A stretch of DNA of 63,384 bases from Capnocytophaga sp. (GCF_030532915.1 NZ_JAUNKD010000007.1:37219-100602), one strand, 5' to 3'; shown: positions 8,168-18,311, numbered from the stretch's first letter. Notes: generated from the letters alone by a model not told the origin. Program-made: numbers and translations.

Positions 8168-9073
8168 ATGAAAAAGATGTTTCGCAATAGTTTATTTATC
8201 GGTTTGAGCGTTTTTGCTTTTTGGCAGTTGAAAGCTCAAAATCCGACGTATTTATTTTATAATCAGCATAAAAATTTGGTTAATCCGGCTGCGGTAGGCA
8301 CGGAGAGCGGGCATACGCTTTCTGTTGATATTCGCAATCAGTGGCAGGGCGTGGTTGATGCCCCTCAAACGCAAACTTTCTTCACTACACATAAAATCAA
8401 TGACCGTATCGGGCTTGGGTTTTCGATTGCAAATAACAAAATTTTTATACAAAAACAAGCCGGAATTTATGCCGATTTTTCATATTCATTGCAATTGAGT
8501 GACAGCACCAAAATATACACCGGAATCAAGTTTGGAGGCGACTTTTTTAACATTGACGGAAGCCGTATTCACACTTATACAAGTCCGTACAACACGCGTT
8601 ATGACCCTTATTTACAGACCATATCCGGAAAATTTCAAGTGAATATCGGCACGGGTATTTTTTATGAACATCCGAAGTTTTATTTGGGTATTTCGATTCC
8701 TAATTTATTGGCTTCCAGAGAAGTTAAGCTTAAGGATGATGTAATGACCTCGGTGGCTGAACGTTTGCATTTTTACGCTATGGGGGGCTATCATTGGCGT
8801 ATTTCGGGTGATTTTACGCTGCGACCAAGCCTGCAAGTGCGCTTTGCAAAAGACGTAAGTCCGTCATTTAACATCACGCTGGCAGGGGTTTATCTCAAAA
8901 ACAGCGAAGCGGGGATTACCTACCGCACCGACGGCGCTTTGGGGGGCTATGTGTTGTTTTTCGTACCGAACTATTTTGTCGGGGTAGGGTATGGCTATGA
9001 AAGCGTAACACAATCACAATTAAATTTATACGCACGTAATTCGCACGAATTTTTGGTGCAATTTAAATGGTAG
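8168..9073 (+). CDS. PorP/SprF family type IX secretion outer-membrane protein
   Basis: About 301 residues starting with a signal peptide (MKKMFRNSLFIGLSVFAFW, cleaved near LKAQ). The start ATG at 8168 follows the protease stop by two bases; an upstream in-frame ATG at 8144 lies inside the protease and lacks a signal peptide. The body is rich in alternating aromatic/polar beta strands and ends in EFLVQFKW, a terminal aromatic typical of beta-barrels. The wording NPTYLFYNQHKNLVNPAAVGTE near the N-terminus is the PorP/SprF signature. Family members help secrete or attach T9SS cargo with type B C-terminal domains, and the fixed pairing with the upstream cargo suggests a dedicated partner. It is a SprF-like accessory rather than proven SprF itself. 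Confidence 0.92.
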   Translation: MKKMFRNSLFIGLSVFAFWQLKAQNPTYLFYNQHKNLVNPAAVGTESGHTLSVDIRNQWQGVVDAPQTQTFFTTHKINDRIGLGFSIANNKIFIQKQAGIYADFSYSLQLSDSTKIYTGIKFGGDFFNIDGSRIHTYTSPYNTRYDPYLQTISGKFQVNIGTGIFYEHPKFYLGISIPNLLASREVKLKDDVMTSVAERLHFYAMGGYHWRISGDFTLRPSLQVRFAKDVSPSFNITLAGVYLKNSEAGITYRTDGALGGYVLFFVPNYFVGVGYGYESVTQSQLNLYARNSHEFLVQFKW

Positions 9074-9097
9074 TTTGGTGTTTTGCATTGAAATTAT

Positions 9098-12000
9098 TTA
9101 GCTTACAATTTGTATTTTTGAATGTCCGTTTCCGGTGCTAATCACCTCAATATGCGTAGCGATGCGTTCTTTAAGTTCCGATAAATGTGAAATTACGCCG
9201 ATGATTTTCCCTTCGCTTTGCAGGTTAGAAAGCGCGCTGAGGGCTACATCTAAATAATCGGTATCAAGCGTTCCGAAGCCTTCATCAATGAACATTGTGT
9301 TGATTTCCATATTTTTACTTGCCATTGAAGCTAAACCCAAGGCAAGGGCAAGCGAAACCACAAATTTTTCGCCACCCGACAGGTTTTGAGCCGTTCGTTG
9401 CTGGTCATTCTGAAATTTATCGATTACCAAAAGCTCAAACGGATTTGCCCCATTGTCATTACTGCGTTTTAGCAAATATCGTTCCGACATTTTTTGCAAT
9501 TGTTGGTTGGCGAGGCTTATCAAATGCTCAAAGGTCAGCGCTTGGGCAAAGTTGCGGTATTTTTTGCCGTCACTCGCTCCGATGAGTTCATTTAAACTGC
9601 TCCATTTGTGATAGATAGCTTCTTGTTTTTCTTTTTCGTTGCGTTTTGTCTCATTCTGTTTTATATTTTCGTCATTGAGTTTTAAGGTTTGTTCACAGGC
9701 GCCTACTTTTTGTGATAAATCGGCATAGAGGCGTTTTTTTTCTTGGAAGGAATCAAGCAATTCCTCTTCGGTTAAAGTGGTGATTTGTTGTGTTTTAAGA
9801 GCTGATAATTCGGTTTGTTTTTCGTGAGCGATGGCTTTATGCCGTTCAAATTCAGTATTTGCATCGTTTTTAGCTTTTTCGGTTTTTGTTTTTGCCGTTT
9901 CACTTTTTTCGAGTAAGTTTTTTAGGTGGTTTTCTTCCGCTTCAACTGATTTAGAACCAAAAATAAGATTACGTGAATGTGTTAATTTTTCTTTTTCTGC
10001 TGTTATTAGTTCTTTTTCATTTTGTTTATTTTTTAAAAACGATGAGTTATTCTCTAATGATTTATTATTTATAGCAATATCGGAAGTCAGATTGGTAATT
10101 TGGAGGGTTATGTTTTCCGTTTGTTGTTTATTTTCATTCCAAAGTGTTACGTAATTTTTTAGTGACTCAATATTTTCAGTGTCATATTGTTTGATTTTTT
10201 CCAAAAAAGCATTTTTTTGAGTTTCTTGTTTTGTTTGTAATGAATTGATTAATAATTGTTTTTGTGAAAGTTGCTGTTCAGCTAATTTTTGTTCGGTTTC
10301 GGATTTGTTTTTAGCATTTAGGGCGTTATCTCGTTCATTTTGCAATGTTATGATTTCAGTATCACGAAGATATGAAATTTGTTTTTCCAATTGATTAGCA
10401 CTCTCAATCAGGGAATTAAGCGTTTTAAAATGATTTCGTTTTTCTGACAGAATAACGTTTAATTTTTCAGATTTATCATCACCTGTGGGGAACGAAAAAT
10501 TAATGGGATGCCGTTTTATGTCATTTTCAATTTCATTTTGTTTAAAACCAAATTCTTGTATTTTTTTTTCTTGTTTATCCTTGTTTATTAGATTATTTTC
10601 TTTATCGGATAGCGTTTTTGTAAGTTTTTTTTCATTTTCTTGAATATTATTTAAAAAGAATAAGTGTTTTTCTTTTAGGGAAGCTAGTTTCGTTTCGTTG
10701 TCGTTTATTTCAGGCGTGCCTTTTTCCATAAACGGATGTTCCAAAGCACCACAAAGCGGACAGGCTTCTCCGTGTTTGAGTTGCTTGCGATGTGCGTCTA
10801 AACTTTGTATTTTTAGAGTTAATTGTATGTTTTTGTTAAGTAAATCTATTTGATTATCAATGTGTTTTAACGTTTCTTTGTCTGATTGTAATTTTTCTGA
10901 GAGTTGCTCTAATGTTGTTTCAAAGGCGTTGTCTTTATCGGTGAAATCCAAAATTTCTCGTTTGTTTATTTCGATTTGATTTTCGATTTCGAGCCAATTT
11001 TTGAGTTGCACTCCCAAAGCCGAAATTTTTTCTTTTTCGGATTGAAGTTCCGAGATTTCCTTTCCGTTTAAGAGCGTTTTTAAAGCCGATTTTTGTGATT
11101 CTAATTCTTGAATTTTTAACTCTAATTCATTGTTTTTTATGTTAAAATCAGAGCTACTTTTTTGAAAATCAGCTTTTTTAGAAGTAACTTCATTTTGCAA
11201 TGAGGTGATTTGTTTTGTAAAATCATCAATTTCATTTTCGGTTGCAATAAGCAATTGATGCTCTTTTTCAATAACAGAAAACTCTCGTGTAAGTTGTTCA
11301 TACATATGATGTTTGTGCAACCAGTTTTGTTTTTCAGTAAGGACTTTCTGCAATTTTTCGAGTTGGGAAGTTTGGTTTGTGAGTGTTGCAGCAAGGATTT
11401 GATGTTCTTTTTCCAATTCCAAAATGCTGTTTGAAATGGGAGCTAACATTTTTTCTTTTTCTGAAATTTTGGTATCCAATTCACGTACTTGTTTAAAAAT
11501 TGGTTCTTGTTGTGCTTGCTGTTTTTTTAAGTTTTGTAAAATTTCGTATTGTTGTTCAAAAACGATGTTGGCTTGAGTGGCTTGGGCTTGCAGTATGGGT
11601 AATTTTTCGTGAATTTGATTGATTTGATTTTCTAAATGTCGTACATCGTGCAGCCATTTACGGGCAATTTCCAGTTGCTCAAGTTCGTAAGTGGTTTGTT
11701 CTGTTTGTTTTTTAATAGTTTCAATATCAGTGATTAAACGTTGTTTTTCTTCTGCTGAAAGCATTTTGATGGATTGTAATTCGGCATTGATGAGGCTCAA
11801 TTTTTCTTTTTCATTTCGGTTGCGTTCAAACACTTTTCGTGAAATTTCGCCATAGATTTCCGTGCCGGTAATTTGCTCCAATAATGCACCTTTGTCGTTT
11901 TTGTCGGCTTGTAAAAAAGCGGCGAAACTGCCCTGTGCCAGCAAAATAACCTTGGTGAATTGCTCAAAAGTAAGCCCTATGATGGCAACGATTTTGGTAT

Positions 12001-12382
12001 CGCAACTCCGTATTTGGTCGGCAATGATGTTGTTTTGTTCATCGGCAATCATACGGTTTACAGGTTTTAATTTTCCGTTTCTGTTACGTTCTTGTTTCCA
12101 AGAGGTTTTCCATATCTTTTTATTTGCTTCGAAAATAACTTCTGAGTAGCAATCATTTTTTCCTTTGGTCATCACTTCATTTTCGGTTCCGCTAACTTCC
12201 AGCCGAGGGGTTTTTCCGTACAAGGCTAAGGTAATGGCATCAAGTATGGAACTTTTTCCGGAACCGGTTTTGCCCGTGATGGCAAAAAGCCCGTCATAGG
12301 TGAAGACTGATTGGGTAAAATCAATCTCATTTTCACCGGCTAATGAGTTTATATTCTTGAAGTTAAGTTTAAGGATTTTCAT
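9098..12382 (-). CDS. sbcC: SbcC-type nuclease ATPase subunit (Rad50-like)
   Basis: ATPase subunit of the SbcCD (Mre11-Rad50) complex, which opens hairpins and cleans blocked DNA ends. The 1094-residue protein has the SMC layout: Walker A ITGKTGSGKSSILDAI near residue 35, long Glu/Lys/Gln-rich coiled coils, a CPLC zinc-hook motif near residue 540, a second coiled coil, then the ABC signature NLSGGEKFVVSLALALG and Walker B TMFIDEGFGTLD near the C-terminus. sbcD ends four bases upstream, so the two form one operon. The gene converges with the PorP/SprF gene. The nearby DNA holds three palindrome families; SbcCD is known to cut long hairpins, though no direct link is shown here. Confidence 0.96.
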   Translation of the reverse strand: MKILKLNFKNINSLAGENEIDFTQSVFTYDGLFAITGKTGSGKSSILDAITLALYGKTPRLEVSGTENEVMTKGKNDCYSEVIFEANKKIWKTSWKQERNRNGKLKPVNRMIADEQNNIIADQIRSCDTKIVAIIGLTFEQFTKVILLAQGSFAAFLQADKNDKGALLEQITGTEIYGEISRKVFERNRNEKEKLSLINAELQSIKMLSAEEKQRLITDIETIKKQTEQTTYELEQLEIARKWLHDVRHLENQINQIHEKLPILQAQATQANIVFEQQYEILQNLKKQQAQQEPIFKQVRELDTKISEKEKMLAPISNSILELEKEHQILAATLTNQTSQLEKLQKVLTEKQNWLHKHHMYEQLTREFSVIEKEHQLLIATENEIDDFTKQITSLQNEVTSKKADFQKSSSDFNIKNNELELKIQELESQKSALKTLLNGKEISELQSEKEKISALGVQLKNWLEIENQIEINKREILDFTDKDNAFETTLEQLSEKLQSDKETLKHIDNQIDLLNKNIQLTLKIQSLDAHRKQLKHGEACPLCGALEHPFMEKGTPEINDNETKLASLKEKHLFFLNNIQENEKKLTKTLSDKENNLINKDKQEKKIQEFGFKQNEIENDIKRHPINFSFPTGDDKSEKLNVILSEKRNHFKTLNSLIESANQLEKQISYLRDTEIITLQNERDNALNAKNKSETEQKLAEQQLSQKQLLINSLQTKQETQKNAFLEKIKQYDTENIESLKNYVTLWNENKQQTENITLQITNLTSDIAINNKSLENNSSFLKNKQNEKELITAEKEKLTHSRNLIFGSKSVEAEENHLKNLLEKSETAKTKTEKAKNDANTEFERHKAIAHEKQTELSALKTQQITTLTEEELLDSFQEKKRLYADLSQKVGACEQTLKLNDENIKQNETKRNEKEKQEAIYHKWSSLNELIGASDGKKYRNFAQALTFEHLISLANQQLQKMSERYLLKRSNDNGANPFELLVIDKFQNDQQRTAQNLSGGEKFVVSLALALGLASMASKNMEINTMFIDEGFGTLDTDYLDVALSALSNLQSEGKIIGVISHLSELKERIATHIEVISTGNGHSKIQIVS

Positions 12383-12386
12383 ACGA

Positions 12387-13598
12387 TTAATCTTCTGTTT
12401 CTAATGAATTAACAATTTCTTGGTAAGTTATTTTAAGTTCTTGCTTTTGTGTTTCGGCAATGCCATTTTTTTCTAATAATCTTTCAAAAACATCAATCGG
12501 GTTTAGTTGATTGAGGGTGTTTTCAGTATCGTTTTGTGTTAATGATTCATTCGAAAGTTGTTTGTTTTGTAACTTTAAAATTTCGATTTTTGAATGCGCT
12601 ACTTGCTCATTTACCCACGAGCTTAGTTCGGTAAAAATAGTTTTTCCGTTGTAAATAATCTCCACCCAAACAGACGTATTTAATGCTTTAAGCTCTTCCA
12701 ATCGATTGTAAATGAATTCTTTATCTCCAATAATTGATTTCAATTGCTGAAAAACAGGAATTTCAATTGTTTCAATAGGATTTTGTGCTTCAAAATCAAT
12801 TATGTAAACACATTTTTTTTGTTTTGCTTCACCAAATCCCATCGGAATGGGAGACCCACAATATCGAATGTGATTTTTGATGACAGACGGAATATGATAA
12901 TGACCAAGTGCCACATAATCAAATGCTTTTGGGAAAATATCGCTACTAATGGCTTCCACATTCCCGATGTAGGTTTCACGAACGCCATCGTCATCACTTC
13001 TTTTTCCACCGATAACAGACAAATGTCCCATAGCAATAATTGGGATTTTTTTAGAAATTTTAACACAGATTTGTTCAGCAATTGTAGCAATTTCCTGATA
13101 GTGTTTTTTAATATTTTCGTTCACGCGTTTGGAACGGTCGGTATAACTCTCTTTTTCAGTGAATTTACTGATGTCACGTTCACGTAAAAAAGGAACACCA
13201 CAAATAATCATTACAGGGTTTAAGTTGCTGTCTTTGATTAGGATAACTTCATCTTCAAGGGAATTGGTAACGCTGCCAATTACGGTGATGTTCAAGGCTG
13301 CCAAAAGTGCTTTTGGAGCGTTTAAAAAATTGGGTGAATCGTGATTGCCCCCTACAATAATCACGTTTTTGCAGGGCGTGTTTTGTATTTGTGTTAAAAA
13401 ATCATAATATATTTTTTGTGAGGTAATGCTTGGTGTTGCGTTGTCAAATACGTCTCCTGCAATCAAAAGAATATCAATGGATTGCTCTTTTAAAGTGGAC
13501 TGTAACCAGTTCAGAAAAGCAATGTGTTCTGCTTGTCTTTCTTTTTTTGCATAAAGTGTTTTTCCTAAATGCCAATCTGATGTGTGTAATATTCTCAT
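12387..13598 (-). CDS. sbcD: Exonuclease subunit SbcD (Mre11-like)
   Basis: Metallophosphoesterase subunit of SbcCD. The 403-residue protein shows the calcineurin-like motifs in order: DWHLGKT near residue 8, GDVFDNA near 48, GGNHDSPN near 83, GHLSVIGG near 195 and GHYHIP near 232. The C-terminal region (about 280-400) corresponds to the capping and SbcC-binding part and is variable in the family. The start ATG at 13598 directly precedes the conserved MRILHTSDWHLG. A TATTTTTG box on the minus strand at 13669-13676 may drive the operon. Confidence 0.96.
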   Translation of the reverse strand: MRILHTSDWHLGKTLYAKKERQAEHIAFLNWLQSTLKEQSIDILLIAGDVFDNATPSITSQKIYYDFLTQIQNTPCKNVIIVGGNHDSPNFLNAPKALLAALNITVIGSVTNSLEDEVILIKDSNLNPVMIICGVPFLRERDISKFTEKESYTDRSKRVNENIKKHYQEIATIAEQICVKISKKIPIIAMGHLSVIGGKRSDDDGVRETYIGNVEAISSDIFPKAFDYVALGHYHIPSVIKNHIRYCGSPIPMGFGEAKQKKCVYIIDFEAQNPIETIEIPVFQQLKSIIGDKEFIYNRLEELKALNTSVWVEIIYNGKTIFTELSSWVNEQVAHSKIEILKLQNKQLSNESLTQNDTENTLNQLNPIDVFERLLEKNGIAETQKQELKITYQEIVNSLETED

Positions 13599-13707
13599 TG
13601 ATTTTCAGTTTGTAAAGAGGTCTTACTGCCATTTTCGATATAAAAATATGAAATCACTTTAAAACGAGCAAAAATAGGAACTTTTTTATAATTTTTTTAC
13701 TTTTAAT

Positions 13708-14472
13708 TTAGAATTTATTAAGTAAAAGATAAATAAATCCAATAAAAATAGGAATGCTTTCACCCCAAAAAGTGTAGTAATACCGACTTTTTTCTGTGCT
13801 AGAAAATATTAAGAAAAGGCTTATAGTTGTGGTAAACAAAAAATTGATAACAAAAGGAATTTCGTTATACAGATTGAAAAAAAACAAAATTATTATAATG
13901 CTAATTCCTATATTTTTAGTGTTTTGAGTGCCTAATTTTCTGGGGAAAGTTACAATGCTGACATCTGTTTTTATGTCGCGAATATCAAAAGGTAGGATTA
14001 AAATTCCAATCCAAACAAAAAAAGAAAAGGCATATAACATTACTTTTTGGTCGGGTAATCGTTCGACTATGACGGGCATCAAAATACTTGTTAAAATCCA
14101 ACAAAATGCTACAATGACGATTTTTGCATACGGAATTTTTCGTAAGTTGAATCGGGTGGGGTAGGTGTAGAAAAATAATATTACGAAAGTAAAAAGGCTG
14201 ATTTTTTGAATATTAAACGGAAGGTAACACAGTGAAAATATGGAGATTAAAAAACAAACAGTATTTAAAATAATTGCTTTTTTGATTCTTCTTTTGGAAA
14301 AATTATATCCGAAAATGGTACTACAAAAAATAAAGCACAGTAGTACATAATTTGGTTTAATATGCTGTGTATCAAAGGTAAGAAACGTAATGAATACCAC
14401 CGATAAAGCAACGTGGATACTGTTATCTAAATAAAAATCAAATACTGTTTTTATCTGTTGTTTTATATTCAT
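13708..14472 (-). CDS. UbiA-like prenyltransferase family membrane protein, divergent
   Basis: A 254-residue, very hydrophobic protein with seven to nine membrane segments. The loop near residue 160 reads PFDIRDIKTD, matching the second aspartate-rich motif of UbiA prenyltransferases (DxxDxxxD). The matching first motif (NDxxDxxxD), expected near residue 55, is replaced by a basic stretch, GYNFSKRRIKKA, with no aspartate. UbiA enzymes bind the diphosphate of their prenyl donor through magnesium at both motifs, so activity on the usual substrates is doubtful. Length is somewhat short for the family. It stands alone between sbcDC and the divergent mnmA. It may be a catalytically altered relative or a conserved flavobacterial membrane protein of unknown role. 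Confidence 0.6.
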   Translation of the reverse strand: MNIKQQIKTVFDFYLDNSIHVALSVVFITFLTFDTQHIKPNYVLLCFIFCSTIFGYNFSKRRIKKAIILNTVCFLISIFSLCYLPFNIQKISLFTFVILFFYTYPTRFNLRKIPYAKIVIVAFCWILTSILMPVIVERLPDQKVMLYAFSFFVWIGILILPFDIRDIKTDVSIVTFPRKLGTQNTKNIGISIIIILFFFNLYNEIPFVINFLFTTTISLFLIFSSTEKSRYYYTFWGESIPIFIGFIYLLLNKF

Positions 14473-14602
14473 TAGGTTGATTTTGTGCTTTTTACGTAGT
14501 TCAAATTGCGTGGTTTTTATAAAAAGATGGCAAAATTATGAATTTTAGCCTAAAAACAGAAGTAGGAGTGATGTAAAATAACGAAAAATCATAAAAAAAT
14601 AG

Positions 14603-14610
14603 TAACTTTG
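14603..14610 (+). promoter_or_regulatory. Promoter -7 box of mnmA
   Basis: TAACTTTG matches TAnnTTTG and lies 35 bases before the mnmA start. No good TTG is seen at the expected distance, so only the -7 box is called. Confidence 0.45.
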
Positions 14611-14645
14611 CATCTTGATAATTAACTAAAAATTCGGCAGATAGT

Positions 14646-15839
14646 ATGAAAAAGGTAGTCGTAGGGCTTTCGGGCGGTGTGGATAGCAGTGTGGCAGCGT
14701 ATTTGTTGCAACGGCAAGGGTATGAGGTGATTGGGCTTTTTATGAAGAACTGGCACGATGATTCGGTAACCATTTCCAACGAGTGTCCGTGGCTGGAAGA
14801 CAGCAATGATGCTCTTTTGGTAGCCGAAAAATTGGGCATTCCGTTTCAGACCGTTGATATGAGCGAACCTTACAAACAACGCATCGTGGATTATATGTTT
14901 AACGAGTATGAAAACGGACGTACGCCAAACCCTGATGTACTGTGTAACAGAGAGATAAAGTTCGATGTGTTTATGAAATTGGCTCTTTCGCTTGGGGCGG
15001 ATTTCGTGGCAACAGGGCATTATTGCCGAAAGGAAGAAACCGAAATCAACGGCGAAAAAATCTATCGTTTGCTCTCAGGGAAAGACACTAATAAAGACCA
15101 GTCCTATTTTTTGTGCCAACTATCACAAGACCAGCTCAGTAAGGCTCTTTTTCCGATTGGGGAACTGCAAAAATCAGAAGTCAGAGCCATCGCTGCCGAG
15201 CAAGGACTGATTACCGCCGAAAAGAAAGATTCTCAGGGACTTTGCTTTGTTGGGAAGGTGCGTTTGCCTGAATTTTTACAACAAAAACTGCAACCCAAAA
15301 CGGGTGATATTGTTGAAATTCCGACCGATTGGAAAGGCTATCAGGCGTTTGACAGTCTAAAAGCGTTTGAAACCTACGAAGATGAATTGAAATATTTGTC
15401 GCAACGTTTTCATTATCAGCTTTCTGACGGAAAGAAAGTCGGCTCACATCAGGGGGCTCATTATTTCACCAAAGGGCAACGAAAAGGGCTACACGTAGGC
15501 GGAACACCTGAACCGCTTTTTGTGATAGAAACCGATGTAAATCAGAATGTTATATACGTAGGGCAAGGGAATACACACCGCGGACTTTTCCGAAATGCCT
15601 TGTTTATTGACAATGCAGAATTGCATTGGGTTCGCCCTGATTTGGCTCTGCAAACAGGTGATAGTAAGGAAGTTATGGTGCGAATCCGTTACCGACAACC
15701 CTTGCAAAAAGCGGTTTTGTACAAGGCTGAAAGCGGATTGTTTATTCATTTTGAAAATCCGCAAAGTGCTGTTACTGAGGGGCAGTTTGCTGTTTGGTAT
15801 ACCGAAGATGAGCTTATCGGTAGTGGCGTGATTGCATAA
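14646..15839 (+). CDS. mnmA: tRNA-specific 2-thiouridylase
   Basis: Puts the 2-thio group on uridine 34 of tRNAs for Lys, Glu and Gln in the cytoplasm, with ATP and a sulfur relay. The 397-residue protein begins [21 protein letters not shown], holding the PP-loop ATP motif SGGVDSS at 9-15. The two catalytic cysteines sit in NPDVLC (residue 100) and DSQGLC (residue 200). GHYCRK and the C-terminal beta-barrel region (GLHVGG, RIRYRQP) are also present. The length is slightly above the usual 360-375 because of an insertion near 220-240. The gene stands alone and converges with the lptG-like gene. Confidence 0.97.
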   Translation: MKKVVVGLSGGVDSSVAAYLLQRQGYEVIGLFMKNWHDDSVTISNECPWLEDSNDALLVAEKLGIPFQTVDMSEPYKQRIVDYMFNEYENGRTPNPDVLCNREIKFDVFMKLALSLGADFVATGHYCRKEETEINGEKIYRLLSGKDTNKDQSYFLCQLSQDQLSKALFPIGELQKSEVRAIAAEQGLITAEKKDSQGLCFVGKVRLPEFLQQKLQPKTGDIVEIPTDWKGYQAFDSLKAFETYEDELKYLSQRFHYQLSDGKKVGSHQGAHYFTKGQRKGLHVGGTPEPLFVIETDVNQNVIYVGQGNTHRGLFRNALFIDNAELHWVRPDLALQTGDSKEVMVRIRYRQPLQKAVLYKAESGLFIHFENPQSAVTEGQFAVWYTEDELIGSGVIA

Positions 15840-15904
15840 TCAGAAGCTGTAAAGTAATTGATAATCAAAAAAACAAGACGGTAATCACTTGATAATTAGT
15901 TGTA

Positions 15905-16984
15905 TTAACTTCGCACGGATTTGAGTAGGTAAATTGCCAGTAGTAAAAATATAATATTCGGGATGGCGACTGCCATTAAGGGCGACCAACCCGAAGTTTC
16001 GGCAAGTGTGCCAAAAATACGGTCGAAAAATACGAATACAAAGCCGATAACAATCCCGAATGCTAAGTTTACACCCATTCCACCTCTGCGTTTTACCGAT
16101 GACACGGCAACTCCGATAATAGTCAAAATAAAAGCCGTAACCATCAGGCCCCATCGGCGGTATTTTACTAATAGATAGAGGTTTAAGTTAGGTGATCCTT
16201 TCATTCTTTCGCGCTCAATGAATTTATTGAGTTCAAAAATATTTTTGTTTTCAGCGGCATATTCCATCGGCATTAAATCTTCAATTGAGAAGTTGAAAAG
16301 CGTGTCAAGCACAGGCTTACGCTCAATGATGTCCTCGTGTTTACCGATGGTGCGTTTAACGTAATCCGTTAATCGATACGTTTTTACGCTGTCATTTTCA
16401 ATCCACTGAATGGATTGCGCCATTATTTTTTGTTTCAGATAAATTCCTTCAAAATGTTCCACCGAAAAATTGTAACCCGTTTTTTCGTTATAGTTAAACG
16501 AACTGACGTACAGGTAATCGTTTTCTGAAAATTGATTGTACAAATCGTTCACGCTACTGACAGTTCGGCTGCGTGTGTATTTATTGGCAAAATCGTTGTA
16601 ATATTGGCTTGCTTCCGGAACAACAAACATTCCCATAACAAAAACAATTACCGAAATGATGGAAGCTCCGATAAAAAACGGACGTAAAAAGCGGTTAAAC
16701 GAAATTCCGGAACTTAAAATGGCAATAATTTCGGTGTTATTCGCCAATTTGGACGTAAACCAAATGATGGATAAAAACAACAAAATCGGGAATAAAATAT
16801 TAGCGAAATAAATGGCAAAACTCCCGTAATAGATTAATATTTCGTCAATTGGAGCTTTTCGTTCAATCATTTTATCGACCTTTTCCGATAGGTCAATAAC
16901 GATGCCGATGGGTACAAAAAGCACCATCAGAGCCAAAAAAGTGGTCAAATATCGTTTTAATATGTACCAGTCTAATATTTTCAT
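15905..16984 (-). CDS. LptF/LptG family lipopolysaccharide export permease
   Basis: Membrane subunit of the Lpt exporter that pulls lipopolysaccharide from the inner membrane. From the ATG at 16984 (seven codons inside the longest frame, chosen because MKILDWYILKRYLTTF is the conserved N-terminus) the protein has about 359 residues. Six membrane segments fall at about 10-35, 50-75, 95-120 and three in the last 90 residues, with a periplasmic jellyroll-like domain between. The sequence KILDWYILKRYLTTFL and the small-residue-rich last segments are typical. It follows coaBC by 29 bases on the same strand, so it is probably the last gene of the bamD-rpoZ-coaBC operon. LptG is the likelier assignment but LptF cannot be excluded. 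Confidence 0.88.
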   Translation of the reverse strand: MKILDWYILKRYLTTFLALMVLFVPIGIVIDLSEKVDKMIERKAPIDEILIYYGSFAIYFANILFPILLFLSIIWFTSKLANNTEIIAILSSGISFNRFLRPFFIGASIISVIVFVMGMFVVPEASQYYNDFANKYTRSRTVSSVNDLYNQFSENDYLYVSSFNYNEKTGYNFSVEHFEGIYLKQKIMAQSIQWIENDSVKTYRLTDYVKRTIGKHEDIIERKPVLDTLFNFSIEDLMPMEYAAENKNIFELNKFIERERMKGSPNLNLYLLVKYRRWGLMVTAFILTIIGVAVSSVKRRGGMGVNLAFGIVIGFVFVFFDRIFGTLAETSGWSPLMAVAIPNIIFLLLAIYLLKSVRS

Positions 16985-17013
16985 TTTCAGTATGGAAGCC
17001 CTCAAATAGGGTG

Positions 17014-18189
17014 CTACATTATTTTTTGAATTTCGTTTAAAATATCTTTGGCTACTTCTTTTTTGCTTTTTAGCGGAAAAGCAGTTTGACTCTTATGAGT
17101 GATGAAAGTGATTTTATTAGTTTCTGTTCCAAAACCTGCTCCTTTGTCTTTCAATGAGTTAAGAACAATGCCGTCTAAATTTTTTCGGGTTAATTTTTTG
17201 TTGGCATTTTCCAATTCGTTTTCGGTTTCCAAAGCAAAACCGATAAGCACTTGTTGTTTTTTTCGTTTGCCCAATGCTGCCAAAATATCAACGGTGTTTA
17301 CCAGCTCCAAAATTAAATTTGTGTCCTTTTTCTTAATTTTTTCAGGTGCTTTTGTTTTCGGGGTATAGTCTGCTACGGCTGCTGAAAGAATCGCAATATT
17401 GGCGTTATCAAATTCATTTATAGTGGCTTCGTACATTTGTAAGGCGCTAATTACTGGGTGTACCTGTACCTTTTTATCGATATTCGTTTCAGCGGAAGGT
17501 CCTAAAATCAAATGAACCTCGGCATCTTGTGCAGCAGCTTCATTGGCAAGGGCTATTCCCATTTTTCCGGTGGAAAAATTCCCTATAAAACGCACAGGGT
17601 CAATGGCTTCGTAAGTAGGTCCGGCGGTAATGACTATCTTTTTTCCTTTAAAGACGCTATTTTTACAAAGTGTATTTTCAATTGCGGTAACGATGTCTTC
17701 CGGTTCTGCCATTCTGCCTTGCCCAACCAGTCCGCTTGCCAGTTCGCCATATGCGGCAGGAATAATTTGATTTCCAAAGGATTGCAGTTTTTCCAAATTC
17801 TTATTCACCGTTGGATGTGCGTACATATCCAAATCCATAGCGGGAGCCACAAAAACGGGCGCTTTTGCTGAAAAATAAGTAGCGAGTAATAGGTTATCAC
17901 ACTGACCGTGAGCCATTTTTGCCAAAGTGTTTGCCGTGGCGGGCGCTATGAGCATCACATCAGCCCAGAGTGCCAAATCAACGTGGTTATTCCATTGATT
18001 ATCATTGGTTTGAAATGATGAAAGTACTTTGTTTTTAGAAAGTGTAGCTAATGTCAGCGGGGCTACGAAAGCCTCGGCATTTTCGGTTGTAATTACCTGT
18101 ACTTGATGTCCTTGCTTAACGAGCAGGCGTACCAAATGAGGCGTTTTATAGGCTGCAATGCCACCCGTAATCCCTAAAATTATATTCAT
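17014..18189 (-). CDS. coaBC: Bifunctional phosphopantothenoylcysteine decarboxylase / phosphopantothenate-cysteine ligase
   Basis: Makes 4'-phosphopantetheine in coenzyme A synthesis: the CoaB half joins cysteine to phosphopantothenate, the CoaC half decarboxylates the product using FMN. The ATG at 18189 starts the conserved MNIILGITGGIAAYK; the longer frame upstream adds an unrelated tail and is rejected. In the resulting 391 residues the flavoprotein domain covers about 1-175, with APATANTLAKMAHG near 85 and the substrate-clamp region AMDLDMY near 128. The ligase domain starts at ITAGPTYEAIDPVRFIGN near 192, followed by STGKMG. The gene lies between rpoZ and an lptG-like gene, part of a conserved flavobacterial cluster. 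Confidence 0.96.
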   Translation of the reverse strand: MNIILGITGGIAAYKTPHLVRLLVKQGHQVQVITTENAEAFVAPLTLATLSKNKVLSSFQTNDNQWNNHVDLALWADVMLIAPATANTLAKMAHGQCDNLLLATYFSAKAPVFVAPAMDLDMYAHPTVNKNLEKLQSFGNQIIPAAYGELASGLVGQGRMAEPEDIVTAIENTLCKNSVFKGKKIVITAGPTYEAIDPVRFIGNFSTGKMGIALANEAAAQDAEVHLILGPSAETNIDKKVQVHPVISALQMYEATINEFDNANIAILSAAVADYTPKTKAPEKIKKKDTNLILELVNTVDILAALGKRKKQQVLIGFALETENELENANKKLTRKNLDGIVLNSLKDKGAGFGTETNKITFITHKSQTAFPLKSKKEVAKDILNEIQKIM

Positions 18190-18311
18190 TTTTAGCTTAA
18201 AAAAGATGAAACAACGGCTTTTAACACAAACAGATAAACTCCATACAATGAAATAATTAAGTTTGATTTTCATTGTTTGGAGTTATGCTAAATTGTTTAA
18301 ACAGGTATGGA

